This document shows, one piece after another, positions 42,257-52,176 of a DNA stretch of 64,000 bases (the stretch's first letter is position 1; each line of letters opens with the position of its first letter). The notes below the pieces were generated by a model. It was not told the DNA's origin. It ran no database searches and saw only the letters and a program-made list of their open reading frames with translations. Both the position numbers and the translations under genes were made by a program. Source of the stretch: Natrialba swarupiae. Its GTDB lineage: Archaea > Halobacteriota > Halobacteria > Halobacteriales > Natrialbaceae. The DNA lies in assembly GCF_008245225.1 (NCBI RefSeq), contig NZ_VTAW01000002.1:124001-188000 (forward strand), in the 5' to 3' direction.

Positions 42257-43984
42257 TTACTCCTCTACGGTGAACTCCTCGAGCCGATCGCTGAGTTCCG
42301 TCGCCCGCTCGGACAGCGACTCTGCTGCGCCGGCGATGTCGGCGATCGTCGCGGTCTGTTCCTCGACGGCGGCTGCGACGCTGCTCGTCTCTTTCAACGT
42401 CCGCTCGCTCCGTTCGGTCGCCGTATCGACCATCGTGACGACTTGCTGACTCGAGCGCGCCTGCTCGTCGGTGGCATCGTCGATCGACTGAATCCCCTCG
42501 TTGGCGTCCTGGACGCGGTCGGCGATCTCCGTGAGCGCGTCGAGACTCTCCTCGATCGTCTCGACGCCCTCGACGACCTCCCGTCGCATCGTTCGGATCT
42601 CCTCGAGTGCTCGTCCGGCCGACGACTGAACGTCGCCGACCACGGCGTCGACGTCGTCGGTCGCGTCGCTCGTCTCCTCGGCGAGCGATCTGACCTCGGT
42701 CGCGACGACGGCGAACCGTTTCCCGTCCGCACCGGCTCGAGCCGCCTCGACCGAGGCGTTGATCGCGAGTAGGTTCGTCTCCTCGGCGATCCCGTCGATC
42801 ACGTCGACGATGTCACCGACCTCCGAGAGGTCGTCCTCGAGCGTTTCGATCCGGTCGACGATCTCCCCGGCGCGTCGTTCGATGCGATCGAGTTCGTCGA
42901 GTGCGTCGGTCGCCGTTTCGCGACCGGCTTGTGCACGCTTGGTCGCCGCCGCCGAGACGTCCGCGACGCCGTCGGCCGTCGCGGCGATCTCCTCGATCGT
43001 CGCCGAGAGGTCACTCATCTCACCGAGGACGTCTTCGAAACGATCGTTCTGTTCGTCCGTCGCGATCGAAATCTCCTCTGCGGATTGGCTGACGTCTTCG
43101 CTGGCCGCCTCGATCTGCCGGACGCTCTGTGAGACCTCGCGTCCGACGTCTTCGACTTCCAGCGCGAGCGTCTGGATGCCGTGGAGCGTCCCCTCGATGT
43201 CGTCGAGGGTCTCGTTCAATCCGTCAGCGATCTCGTTCATCGCGTCGTGGTCGCTTTCGGCCGTCACGCGGCGGGTGAAATCGCCCTGGCGACATCGGTC
43301 CAGAACCGCTCGTATCCGTTCGGCGTCGGCCTCGAGCGTCGCGTTTCGCTGTTCGACGCGCTCACGCTGACGGTCGATCTGCTGGCGGCTCTCCTCGAGT
43401 TCTCCGATTCGGTCTTGCAAGCCTGTCTGCATCGCCTCGAGCGAGTCGCCGAACTCGCCGGGGACTCGCTCGTCGAGGACGTCAGCGTCGAACTCCTCGC
43501 AAGCGAGTGCATCCGCCTGGGCCGCGACCGTCCTCAGGTGGGCGTGCATCGAGTCGAACGAGCGCTGGAGGTCGCCGATCTCGTCCGACTGATCCGTCCG
43601 TTCCGGCCGATCGTCGAGCCGTCCCGACGCGATGGCGTCGGCAGCCGTCCGAAGGGACAGGATCGGTCCGACGATGTCACGGCGAGCGATCAGGAGCGTG
43701 TTGACGAACGCGACCACCGAGAGCGCAAAGACGAGGCCCGTCAACACGATCTGTGCGGTCGGAAAGACCGCGATCGCTTCTCGCGGCCCGAGAAACGCGA
43801 GCGGAAGCGCAAAGACGGCGAGCGTCGAGAGAAACTGCAGGAAGACCGCCGCCATGATCTTACGCTCGAGGCTCTCGGCGATCCCGATTCGTTCCATCAC
43901 TCCCCACAGTGCCGTCTCGTATCGCTCCCGTATCGACGTTGTCCGGCCGTCGAATCCATCGAGTTCTGAAGAAGCGGTCGACAT
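42257..43984 (-). CDS. Methyl-accepting chemotaxis transducer without external sensor domain
   Basis: A 575-residue Htr-type protein. Two membrane segments (about 43-65 and 75-99) are separated by only some ten residues, so there is no extracellular ligand domain. A HAMP region (about 100-155), a linker coiled coil and the signalling domain follow, with the hairpin tip near [19 protein letters not shown]. It likely senses a membrane, cytoplasmic or protein-bound signal and controls CheA and the archaellum. A TATA-like gttaagtag at about 44006-44014 is 22-30 bases upstream. Confidence 0.9.
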   Translation of the reverse strand: MSTASSELDGFDGRTTSIRERYETALWGVMERIGIAESLERKIMAAVFLQFLSTLAVFALPLAFLGPREAIAVFPTAQIVLTGLVFALSVVAFVNTLLIARRDIVGPILSLRTAADAIASGRLDDRPERTDQSDEIGDLQRSFDSMHAHLRTVAAQADALACEEFDADVLDERVPGEFGDSLEAMQTGLQDRIGELEESRQQIDRQRERVEQRNATLEADAERIRAVLDRCRQGDFTRRVTAESDHDAMNEIADGLNETLDDIEGTLHGIQTLALEVEDVGREVSQSVRQIEAASEDVSQSAEEISIATDEQNDRFEDVLGEMSDLSATIEEIAATADGVADVSAAATKRAQAGRETATDALDELDRIERRAGEIVDRIETLEDDLSEVGDIVDVIDGIAEETNLLAINASVEAARAGADGKRFAVVATEVRSLAEETSDATDDVDAVVGDVQSSAGRALEEIRTMRREVVEGVETIEESLDALTEIADRVQDANEGIQSIDDATDEQARSSQQVVTMVDTATERSERTLKETSSVAAAVEEQTATIADIAGAAESLSERATELSDRLEEFTVEE

Positions 43985-44196
43985 ACGCTGAAATTCCCGA
44001 AGGACTACTTAACTGCGGTGGCTAGTACCAGATCGTCGAAATACATCACTAATTCAACTGGTCTGTCGGTCGAGGGAAACGCGGCTCACCGGCGCGACGT
44101 GAGTAGCATACGGACGACCCTCGGGACGCGGTCGAGAGACGAAACGGGCGAGACACGAGCGAAATGGGTTTACTCCCGCCGACGGTAGATCCCCCA

Positions 44197-46179
44197 GTGA
44201 CCGACGAACGTTCCTCCGAGCGGGCGACCGACGGAGCCGCCGGCAACTCCGACGCTGTGTCGGACAACGGGGACGACCCTGACGGGCGAGAGACTGCGGG
44301 CGAGACGAACGAACCGAACGACGTCGACGGACCCGACGAATCGAGCGATGACGACGGACCGGGCGAAGCCGACGGCGAAATCACGCTCGCGACGTTCCAC
44401 GAGGCCTGCCAGCGCGAGGGGCGACCGGTGCTCACCGCCGGTGCCGTCGCTCGAGCGCTCGAGTATCCCCACGACGCGGTCAGCGAGCGCCTCGACGACC
44501 TCGCCGACCGCGGTGATCTCGAGCGACTCTCGGTGTCGACCGATCCGGTCGTTTGGTACCCGAGCGAACTCGAGGATCTGACCGACCGAGAGCGGATCGT
44601 CGTCTTTCCGAAACGACGTGAGATCGTCGTCGACCGACCGGAGCAGTTCACCCGCGCGCAACTGGCACAGTTCGCCCACCTCGCCGACGCGAACGGCGCG
44701 GACGGCTACCGATACGTCGTCCGACCGGAGGACGTCTGGCAGGCCCCACACGACTCCTTCGAGGCCCTCGAGCGGACGATGCGCCAGGCGCTCGGATCGC
44801 GAAACGACGAGCTCGAGGAGTGGGTCCACAGCCAGTGGGATCGTGCCCACCAGTTCCGCTTGCGGACCCACGAGGACGGCTACACGGTCCTCGAGGCGAA
44901 CAGTCCGGAGGTAATGGGTAACGTCGCCCGCCAGAAACTCGACGAGGAACACGTCCACGCGCCGATCTCGGAGACCGAAGACTGGGTCCGTGAGGGGGCA
45001 GAAGCCGCGATCAAGCGAATTCTCTACGAGGCTGGCTACCCCGTCCAGGACCACCGGGATCTCGACTCTGGCGAGTCGCTGTCGATCGACCTCGAGGTCA
45101 GCCTGCGGGAGTACCAGCGAACGTGGGTCGATCGCTTCGCTGAGAGTGGCGAGGGGATCTTCGTCGGTCCGCCAGGCAGCGGCAAGACTGTCGCGGCGAT
45201 GGGTGCGATGGCCCACGTCGGCGGCGAGACCCTGATTCTCGTTCCGAGCCGGGATCTGGCCCGCCAGTGGGCCGAGGCCGTCGTCGAGTACACCTCCCTC
45301 GAGCCAGCACAGGTCGGACAGTACCACGGCGGGCAAAAGCAGGTCAGACCGGTAACGATCGCCACGTACCAGATCGCCGGGATGGACCGCCACCGGTCGC
45401 TGTTCGACGATCGGGAGTGGGGGCTCGTCGTCTTCGACGAGTGCCAACACGTTCCCTCGGACGTCTACCGGCGGAGTACGCACCTCCAGTCGCGGAACCG
45501 ACTGGGACTGTCAGCGTCGCCAATCCGTGAAGACGACCGACAGACGGAGATTTTCACCCTCGTTGGGCCGCCGATCGGCACCGACTGGCAGGCGCTGTTC
45601 GACGCCGGCTTCGTCGCCGAGCCCGAACTCGAGATCAGGTACGTCCCCTGGGGTGACGAGGAGCAACGAAACGCCTACGTCTCGGCGGAGGGCCGCAAGA
45701 AGTACCGGATCGCCGCCGAGAACCGAGGGAAGGTCGACGAGGTCAGCTACCTGCTGTCGGCTCACCCGAACTCGAAGGCGCTCGTCTTCGTCGACTATCT
45801 CGAACAGGGCTGGGAGATCGCCGCCGCACTCGACGTTCCCTTCCTCAGCGGCGAGACCCACCACCACGAGCGCCAGCGCCTGTTAGAGGAGTTTCGCCGC
45901 GACGAACGCGACCTCCTCGTGATCTCGCGGGTCGGCGACGAGGGGATCGACCTCCCGACGGCGGATCTCGCGATCGTCGCCTCGGGTCTCGGCGGCTCGC
46001 GACGACAGGGGACCCAGCGGGCTGGCCGGACGATGCGACCCGCCGGCGGCGCGCTCGTCTACGTGCTCGCGACGCGGGGCACGCGCGAGGAGGAGTTCGC
46101 CCGCCGACAGCTCCAGCATCTCGGGAGGAAGGGGATGACGGTTCGCGAACGGACGGTCGATTCGTCCGACGAGAGCTGA
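44197..46179 (+). CDS. XPB/Rad25-like DNA repair helicase
   Basis: About 660 residues. A long acidic N-terminus (about 1-60) precedes a winged-helix-like region (TLATFHEACQREGRPVLTAGAVAR in parts) and a damage-recognition-like domain, then the helicase core: GPPGSGKT (about 324-331), DECQH (about 415-419) in place of DEVH, and QRAGRTMRP (about 608-616). XPB opens DNA during nucleotide excision repair. The nuclease Bax1, often next to archaeal XPB, is absent here. A GTG at 44197 with tttact 25-30 bases upstream is preferred; an ATG at 44164 would add 11 residues. Confidence 0.85.
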   Translation: MTDERSSERATDGAAGNSDAVSDNGDDPDGRETAGETNEPNDVDGPDESSDDDGPGEADGEITLATFHEACQREGRPVLTAGAVARALEYPHDAVSERLDDLADRGDLERLSVSTDPVVWYPSELEDLTDRERIVVFPKRREIVVDRPEQFTRAQLAQFAHLADANGADGYRYVVRPEDVWQAPHDSFEALERTMRQALGSRNDELEEWVHSQWDRAHQFRLRTHEDGYTVLEANSPEVMGNVARQKLDEEHVHAPISETEDWVREGAEAAIKRILYEAGYPVQDHRDLDSGESLSIDLEVSLREYQRTWVDRFAESGEGIFVGPPGSGKTVAAMGAMAHVGGETLILVPSRDLARQWAEAVVEYTSLEPAQVGQYHGGQKQVRPVTIATYQIAGMDRHRSLFDDREWGLVVFDECQHVPSDVYRRSTHLQSRNRLGLSASPIREDDRQTEIFTLVGPPIGTDWQALFDAGFVAEPELEIRYVPWGDEEQRNAYVSAEGRKKYRIAAENRGKVDEVSYLLSAHPNSKALVFVDYLEQGWEIAAALDVPFLSGETHHHERQRLLEEFRRDERDLLVISRVGDEGIDLPTADLAIVASGLGGSRRQGTQRAGRTMRPAGGALVYVLATRGTREEEFARRQLQHLGRKGMTVRERTVDSSDES

Positions 46180-46235
46180 TACGAACAGTCGTACCGATCT
46201 CCCGGTGTTCGGAGCGGCCCACTGTCCGTCCTCGG

Positions 46236-46562
46236 TCAGCCGACTTCGGCGACCGGCGTCCGCTCGGCGTCGACGGTTTCGACCTCGTCGACGCGTCGGA
46301 CGCCGACGCCGCCCTCGAGTTCGCGTCTCACCAGCGCGTCGTCCGCGCCCTCGTCGTCGAACGTCAGGTCGGCGCGAACGTGGAGTTCGACGACGGTGTC
46401 GTTGAGTCCGGGCTGGACGCCCCTGACTTCGACGTCCTCGAGGTGGGAGACGGCGTCTATTCGTTCGACGACTCTCGTCGCACCGTCGGCGAGGCTCCCG
46501 GTGGCGTTCACTGGAACGCGCACGGCGAGTCTCACCACGACGGCGTGCAGTTGTCGTGCCAT
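46236..46562 (-). CDS. Small haloarchaeal protein, unknown function
   Basis: A 108-residue protein with alternating hydrophobic strands (HAVVVRLAVRVPVN, VVELHVRADLTFDD) and an acidic C-terminus; no recognised domain. The ATG at 46562 is taken because the frame above it looks non-coding. It is convergent with the XPB-like gene, 56 bases between stops; a TACGA...-like sequence abuts the XPB stop and may be a decayed hairpin element. Confidence 0.5.
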   Translation of the reverse strand: MARQLHAVVVRLAVRVPVNATGSLADGATRVVERIDAVSHLEDVEVRGVQPGLNDTVVELHVRADLTFDDEGADDALVRRELEGGVGVRRVDEVETVDAERTPVAEVG

Positions 46563-47281
46563 ACGCCCTCGTCGAGAGTCGAACTCGAGGCCGGGACCGA
46601 ACCCGGCTGGCCAGCCCACGAGGGTCGTCGTGGCTGGCCGAACGGTCGACACCGTCTACTTCGTGAGAGTGGAAGAAGGTGAGATCCGTCCGGCCAGCGT
46701 TCGGGGCTTACGCGGCGCGGACGGACCCGATATCACCGATAATCGACATCGGATAGCCGACGACCGCGCCGAACCCGCCCCAGGCCGCCCCGGTTCCTTC
46801 AGCAGGGGCGGCGATAGCCTCCGCAGCGCTATTGACGCGTGCGAAAGCCGAGATATGGGTTGTGAGCGCGGTCATCGGTCGAAACGGTCGCGGTGTGCGA
46901 CCCGTCGATCCAAACGTCTGCCGGGAATGACATAATTGTTTCTCAGGCGTGGTATATCATGGCATTACCGAGTTGTGAACTCCCGTACGATTGGTGGTCG
47001 GTCGCCCACCGGCGGCTCGATTCCGGTTTCCTCCCGGTACGGATCGACGTCGGAACGCGCTCCACCGCCGGCTCATACGGACTGCTGTGACTGATTGTCG
47101 GTCGATCGTCTGCCGTTCGTCGATCGACCGGGATCGGCTCGTCGCTGTCCGTATCGGGGTGGCCGCTTCACTGTTGGCTCGAGAGGACCGCCCCGTCGAC
47201 ACGAATATTCAAGGTGTCGTGTTGAAACGGTAATTCTATGACTAGCGTGTGTGGATCGAACCGGGTCGAGGTGAACGGGTC
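46563..47281. other. Intergenic region with one hairpin element
   Basis: No gene is supported between the small protein and the HerA-like gene. It holds the diverged hairpin element at 47076-47153 and an AT-rich patch near 46927-46960. A plus frame at 46893-47090 lacks haloarchaeal composition. Confidence 0.5.
47076..47153. mobile_element. TACGG hairpin element, copy C (diverged)
   Basis: A 78-base segment with ends TACGGACTGC...GCTGTCCGTA and an inner stem CGGTCGATCG pairing with CGATCGACCG. The left flank is TCA, the right flank TCG, so a target duplication has decayed or is absent. Length and layout match copies A and B, but the inner stem has different sequence. Confidence 0.55.
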
Positions 47282-49063
47282 GTGAGCGACGAGCGGGTGA
47301 TCGTCGGCGAGACCGCCGACGGCTCCGACGTCGCGCTTCCGGTGGTCCAACTGTTAACCGGTCGCGGCTTCGTGACGGGGAAGTCCGGAAGCGGCAAGTC
47401 CAATACCGCGTCGGTGATCGCCGAGGAGTTACTCGACGCGGGATTTCCGCTGCTCATCGTCGACACCGACGGGGAGTACTACGGCCTGAAAGAGGAGTAC
47501 GAGATGTTGCACGCGGGCGCAGACGAGGAGTGTGACATCCAGATCGGTCCGGAACACGCCGAACAGATGGCGACGCTCGCCTTAGAGGAGAACGTCCCCG
47601 TTATCCTCGACGTCTCCGGCTACTTGGACGAGGAGGTCGCGGACGAACTCATCAAGGAGATCGCCCGCCAGCTGTTCGTCAAGGAGAAGAAACTGAAAAA
47701 GCCGTTCTTACTCGTCGTCGAGGAGGTCCACGAGTACATCCCCGAGGGCGGCGGCGTCGGCGAGACCGGCAAACTCCTCATCAAGATCGGCAAACGCGGC
47801 CGGAAACACGGCCTCGGCATCCTGGGGATTAGCCAGCGTCCCGCGGACGTCAAGAAGGACTTTATCACGCAGGCGAACTGGCTCGTCTGGCACCGACTCA
47901 CCTGGGAGAACGACACCAAGGTCGTCGGCCGGATCATCGACACCGAGTACGCCGAACTCGTCTCCGATCTCGGCGACGGCCAGGCGTTCGTCCAGACCGA
48001 CTGGACCGAAGCCGACGTCCGCAAGGTGCAGTTTCGGCGCAAGCGGACGTTCGACGCGGGCGCGACACCCGGCCTCGACGACTTCGAACGACCCGAACTC
48101 AAATCCGTCTCCGACGCGCTCGTCGGCGACCTCCAGGAGATCTCGGAACGAAAGGAGCGCAAACAGGATCGGGTTCACGAACTCGAGTCCGAACTCCAGA
48201 AAAAGGAAAAACGGATCGAAACCTTGGAGAACGAACTCGAGTCCGCCCGGGACGTCTCGAACGCAGCGAAACAGATGGCCGACGCGTTGAGCAACCCGAA
48301 CACCGTCCAGTCGAAGTTACCGAACGGCGACGAGGAGCTTCGCCGCCTCCACGACGAGGTCGTGGAACTCGAGGACGAACGCGACGACCTGAAGGCCGAC
48401 CTCGAGGCCCGCAAGGGGCGCATCGAGACGCTCCAGACCGAACTCGAGGACCGCGAGGAGCGCATCGAAGCCCTCGAGTCGGAACTCGACTCTCGTTCGG
48501 ACCTGATCCGACGGCTCAGAGACGAGACCGAACGGCTTCGAAACCGCGTCGACGAACTCGAGCGCGACGGCGAGCGTCCGGACGAATCCGCGGACGCGAG
48601 CGTCTCCGCGGACGCCGAGGAGATCGAAAACGCAGTCGCGGACGTCGAGGCGGGCGACTCGTCGACCGACGACGCGATCGTCCACGGCGGCGGTGAAGAG
48701 TTCGAGTTCGGCTACGTCAGCGTCGACGACCCGGAAACCAGTTCACGGATCGTCGTCGCGAACGATCGACGGGAGTTCTCTGACTACCTCGAGACGGCCG
48801 GGATCGCCGAACCGGTCGAGCGGGGGAGCGAGCGATCGCGGTGTTCGACGGAGACTGCGGCGGTGGTTCTGGCGATACTGGCCAGTGAGGGACCGCTCGA
48901 CGTCGACTCGCTTTCCGTTCGGGTTGGCCGCTCCCCGGTCGCAGTCCAGAGCTTACTCTCCGAGCTTCGGAGCGAGTCGATCCTCGATCGGAGTGACGAC
49001 CGGCGGTACGGGCTGGCTGACGACGTTCGATCGAAGCTCGTGTTGGTGGCCGGTGACGAGTGA
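47282..49063 (+). CDS. HerA-like ATPase with coiled coil and C-terminal winged helix
   Basis: About 593 residues. The ATPase domain has Walker A GKSGSGKS (33-40), VDTDGEYYGL, and Walker B LLVVEEVHEYIP (about 141-152); ISQRPADVKKD and NDTKVVGR follow as in HerA/VirB4-type DNA pumps. A long charged coiled coil (about 275-430) and a winged-helix-like C-terminus (VLAILASEGPLDVDSLSVRVG, RSESILDR) follow. No NurA nuclease lies beside it, so it is not the classical HerA-NurA pair. It may translocate or regulate DNA. The GTG at 47282 gives MSDERVIVG; a GTG at 47249 is possible. Confidence 0.8.
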   Translation: MSDERVIVGETADGSDVALPVVQLLTGRGFVTGKSGSGKSNTASVIAEELLDAGFPLLIVDTDGEYYGLKEEYEMLHAGADEECDIQIGPEHAEQMATLALEENVPVILDVSGYLDEEVADELIKEIARQLFVKEKKLKKPFLLVVEEVHEYIPEGGGVGETGKLLIKIGKRGRKHGLGILGISQRPADVKKDFITQANWLVWHRLTWENDTKVVGRIIDTEYAELVSDLGDGQAFVQTDWTEADVRKVQFRRKRTFDAGATPGLDDFERPELKSVSDALVGDLQEISERKERKQDRVHELESELQKKEKRIETLENELESARDVSNAAKQMADALSNPNTVQSKLPNGDEELRRLHDEVVELEDERDDLKADLEARKGRIETLQTELEDREERIEALESELDSRSDLIRRLRDETERLRNRVDELERDGERPDESADASVSADAEEIENAVADVEAGDSSTDDAIVHGGGEEFEFGYVSVDDPETSSRIVVANDRREFSDYLETAGIAEPVERGSERSRCSTETAAVVLAILASEGPLDVDSLSVRVGRSPVAVQSLLSELRSESILDRSDDRRYGLADDVRSKLVLVAGDE

Positions 49064-49106
49064 GGAACCGACATACAGGAAACCGTACGAGTCGTCGCCG
49101 GTGAAA

Positions 49107-50270
49107 TCACCGAACCAGTCGATTTCCGGCATCGACGATCGCCGCGGGGTCGATCTGCTGGTGAACGGGAAGCGTAACGATCTCCCTGGAGAGACGCCTC
49201 GCGGTGTCGTAATCCGGGTCGTCGAGAACTGACGAGGACAGCCGCGGCCAGGTGTGGACGCCATCGACCGCACAGGCCTCGAGTTCCGCGAGAAAGCCCT
49301 CGGGATGGTCGGCACGAACCGGAACCACCTGGGGGCAGATTCCTGTAGGGAGGGAGTCGAAGACGACCTGGAGGTCGTCTCGCGCCTGGAGGATCTCCTG
49401 CCACGCCCGGTAGTTTCTCCGGCGTTCGGCCCGGACTCCGTCGGGGTCGACATCCTCGAGAACGTCCCAGGAGAGCTTCGCCATCGGCCGCTTTCCCCGC
49501 TCGTAGCGTTCACGCGGTCCGCCAACGGCCGGCGTGTCACCCCGTCCAGCGACGAGCGCGTCGATGGATCGGCGAACCGCTCCGTTAGCCCCGAACAGGT
49601 CGTCGACGATCGACGACGCGACGAACCGACAGTCGACGGTCCCGATGCCGTTTCGCACACCGGCCGACGACGAGGGGTCGTACCGGTCCGCTACCGTTTC
49701 GTCGGTCAGATAGAGGAGCGCACCGTCGGGGATCGGCAACACCTTCCAGAGGCTCGTAATCCCGAGGTGGCCCCGCGTTCCGAGCAACGTTCCGTCGTCG
49801 ACGCTGAACGAGCCGTGTGCGTTGTCGTCGACGTGATAGCAGTCGTACTCGGCGACGAGTGCCTCGAGCTCGGCGAGCCCCGGTTGTGGAAAGCCGAAGT
49901 AGTTGACCGAGACCACGGCGGCCGTCTCGTCGTCCAACCGCTGCTCGAGGTCGGCGAGGTCGGGTGCCAGCGACGGCTCGATCCGGTAGTAACGGGTCTC
50001 GAGACCGAGTTCGGCGAACGGTTCGGCGACGCCGTCGGGGAGATACGCCGGAACGAGGACGTTCTCTCCCGGTTCGACGAGTCCGGCGAGACCATCCCTG
50101 AGTGCGGCCTTTCCCGACCCGTAGTAGGCGAATTCGCGAACGAACTGCTCGACGAACAGTTCGATACCGGCCGGCCGTTGGTTCGACAGCGAGGCGACGA
50201 ACAGCGACGGCGTTCCGTCGATCATCGACGACGCCCCTCCCGACCGACGACCCGTGTTGTCAGAGAACAT
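49107..50270 (-). CDS. DegT/DnrJ-type PLP aminotransferase-like protein
   Basis: A 387-residue fold-type I PLP protein. YYGSGKAALRDGL near 49-62 is the N-terminal signature, HVDDNAHG (147-153) holds the acidic residue that contacts the PLP ring nitrogen, and SLWKVLPIPDGALL holds Lys176, the Schiff-base Lys. DegT members make amino sugars or other surface-glycan building blocks. The ATG at 50270 is used; a second ATG 15 codons in is possible. It is convergent with the HerA-like gene and divergent from the second AP-superfamily gene. Confidence 0.8.
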   Translation of the reverse strand: MFSDNTGRRSGGASSMIDGTPSLFVASLSNQRPAGIELFVEQFVREFAYYGSGKAALRDGLAGLVEPGENVLVPAYLPDGVAEPFAELGLETRYYRIEPSLAPDLADLEQRLDDETAAVVSVNYFGFPQPGLAELEALVAEYDCYHVDDNAHGSFSVDDGTLLGTRGHLGITSLWKVLPIPDGALLYLTDETVADRYDPSSSAGVRNGIGTVDCRFVASSIVDDLFGANGAVRRSIDALVAGRGDTPAVGGPRERYERGKRPMAKLSWDVLEDVDPDGVRAERRRNYRAWQEILQARDDLQVVFDSLPTGICPQVVPVRADHPEGFLAELEACAVDGVHTWPRLSSSVLDDPDYDTARRLSREIVTLPVHQQIDPAAIVDAGNRLVR

Positions 50271-50517
50271 GCCTCGACTACCTGGCCCATACCGTCGGTA
50301 ACTCGTCGAGAGTGGCCTTAGTGATGGGTGCAGTACGCTCGAGATAGCGCCTGAAACCGATCCTTACACTGGCGTTCGTTCGCACAGTCCGACCAGCCAG
50401 GAGACCTGTAGACGACCTCGATCGACCGCCGCCGTGAGAACGGGGAGTCGTGTTTCCTCGGGATCACCGACTATCGACACGCCGTGAAGAGCCGGCTTAC
50501 AGGCCCAAAGCACTCGC

Positions 50518-50527
50518 ATAACAAAGC
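50518..50527 (+). promoter_or_regulatory. ATAACAAAGC box before the second AP-superfamily unit
   Basis: Exact copy followed by CCGG. First base 33 bases before the ATG at 50551, and 17 kb from the nearest other box. Confidence 0.7.
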
Positions 50528-50550
50528 CCGGACGCACGGAGAGCCCGACC

Positions 50551-52176
50551 ATGACGGAACCGACCGACGAAACCGACCTTCGCCTGCTCGTCGTCGGGCT
50601 CGACGCCGGCTGTCGACCGGTGCTCGAGCCGCTGTTCGAGTCGGGCGAGATTCCAACCCTCGAGGGACTGTTCGAGACGGGAATCGACGGACCACTCGAG
50701 TCCCAGATTCCCCCGTGGACGGCGAGCGCCTGGCCCTCGATGTTCACCGGAAAGAACCCGGGGAAACACGGCGTCTACGACTTTCTCTCGTTCGACGGCT
50801 ACCACTGGAACGTCGTCAACGCGACTCACGTGCGCGAACGGCCGATCTGGGAACTCCTGGGCGAACACGGGATCAGAAGCGTCGTCGTCAACGTGCCGGT
50901 CACTCACCCCGCCCGCGAGTTCGACGGTGCATTGATTCCAGGAATGACCGCCCCCGAAGACCCCGACTGTCACCCGGATGGCGTCCTCGAGGACGTCAAA
51001 ATCGCCTGTGGCGACTATCACGTCTATCCACAGAGTACGCCCGCCGCCGATCGGTCGATCGAGGGGTACGAACTGACGATCGAACGGCGCGGAAAGGCGT
51101 TTCGGTACCTCTGTCGCCGGATGAAACCCGAGTTCGGATTCCTCCAGTTTCAACAGACCGACAGCGTCTTTCACGAGCGCCCGGGCGACAAGGCGGCGAT
51201 CGAGGCGGTCTACCGCGCGGTCGACCGCCAACTCGAGGAGACGCTCGCCGAGACCGATCCTGACAACGTCCTCGTCGTCAGCGACCACGGCATCGGCCCG
51301 GTGTCGGGTCTCGAGTTCCGCATCAACGAGTTCCTCCGCGATCGGGGCTATCTCACGGCGCAAAACGGCGGCGAGGGAATGCCCGACTGGTCTCGTGCCT
51401 GGGAGAACGACCTCCTCGAGGGCGAGGACGCGGGTGAATACGAGGAGACTGTCCTCGAACGAGCGATGAACGTCGCCGCCCGCGCCGGAATTACGACCCA
51501 GCGAGTCGCGAACGCCCTCGATCGGGTCGGGCTCAAAGAGCCGATCGGGCGGCGGGTTCCGAACGAGATGATCCGGGCGGCCAGCGAACAGGTCGATTTC
51601 CCGAACTCCGCGGTCTACATGCGCTCGAAGAGCGAACTCGGTCTCCGGATCAACCTCGAGGGCCGCGAGCCCGAGGGGACCGTCTCCGAGTCGGAGTACG
51701 AGGAGGTTCGGGCGGAGGTCGTCGAGGCGCTGTCGGACGTCCGAACGCCTGACGGTGGACCGATGTTCGAGACGGTCGGGCCACGAGAGGCGTTCTTCGA
51801 CGGCCCGCACGTAGCGGATGCACCCGACATTGTAACCGTTCCAGCGGCGTTCGACACCGCGCTCGCCGCCGATCTCGGCACAGCGCAATTCGGCGAGCCG
51901 ATGGAGTCCTGGAACCACAAGCGGACGGGCATCGTCGCGGCGACGGGGCCGGCATTCGACGAGCACGGCTCGCTCGAGGGCGCGACGATCTTCGACGTTG
52001 CACCGACGATCTGCTCGCTGTTCGGGATACCGGTCGATGCCGACTTCGACGGGGAAACGCTCTCGATCGTCGAGGGGAGCGCCGAAGCCGAGTATCCGGC
52101 CTACGAGTCGACCCCGGTCATGGCGACGGACGATCGAGCGGTCGAGGATCGACTCTCGGATCTCGGATATCTATGA
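50551..52176 (+). CDS. Second AP-superfamily phosphodiesterase/transferase
   Basis: A 541-residue AP-superfamily enzyme paralogous to the one at 27628-29220. GLDAG puts the first metal Asp at 18; the nucleophile segment WTASAWPSMFTG precedes KHGVYDF; SDHGIGP lies near 244-250 and NHKRTGI near 455 adds a metal ligand. No signal peptide or membrane segment, so a cytosolic substrate is likely. It overlaps the FemAB/GNAT-like gene in ATGA, and both follow the ATAACAAAGC box, so phosphoryl-bond chemistry and acylation of one surface-glycan intermediate may be coupled (inference). Confidence 0.82.
   Translation: MTEPTDETDLRLLVVGLDAGCRPVLEPLFESGEIPTLEGLFETGIDGPLESQIPPWTASAWPSMFTGKNPGKHGVYDFLSFDGYHWNVVNATHVRERPIWELLGEHGIRSVVVNVPVTHPAREFDGALIPGMTAPEDPDCHPDGVLEDVKIACGDYHVYPQSTPAADRSIEGYELTIERRGKAFRYLCRRMKPEFGFLQFQQTDSVFHERPGDKAAIEAVYRAVDRQLEETLAETDPDNVLVVSDHGIGPVSGLEFRINEFLRDRGYLTAQNGGEGMPDWSRAWENDLLEGEDAGEYEETVLERAMNVAARAGITTQRVANALDRVGLKEPIGRRVPNEMIRAASEQVDFPNSAVYMRSKSELGLRINLEGREPEGTVSESEYEEVRAEVVEALSDVRTPDGGPMFETVGPREAFFDGPHVADAPDIVTVPAAFDTALAADLGTAQFGEPMESWNHKRTGIVAATGPAFDEHGSLEGATIFDVAPTICSLFGIPVDADFDGETLSIVEGSAEAEYPAYESTPVMATDDRAVEDRLSDLGYL

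Noticed and set aside
46180-46235. TACGAACAGTCGTACCGATC right after the XPB stop as a further hairpin element
   Set aside because: One end and ten inner bases resemble copy D, but no matching right end or inner stem is present; it is at most a decayed copy.
49074-49092. TACAGGAAACCGTACGAG after the HerA-like gene as an element end
   Set aside because: Only one end is recognisable (14 of 18 bases); a partner end is lacking.
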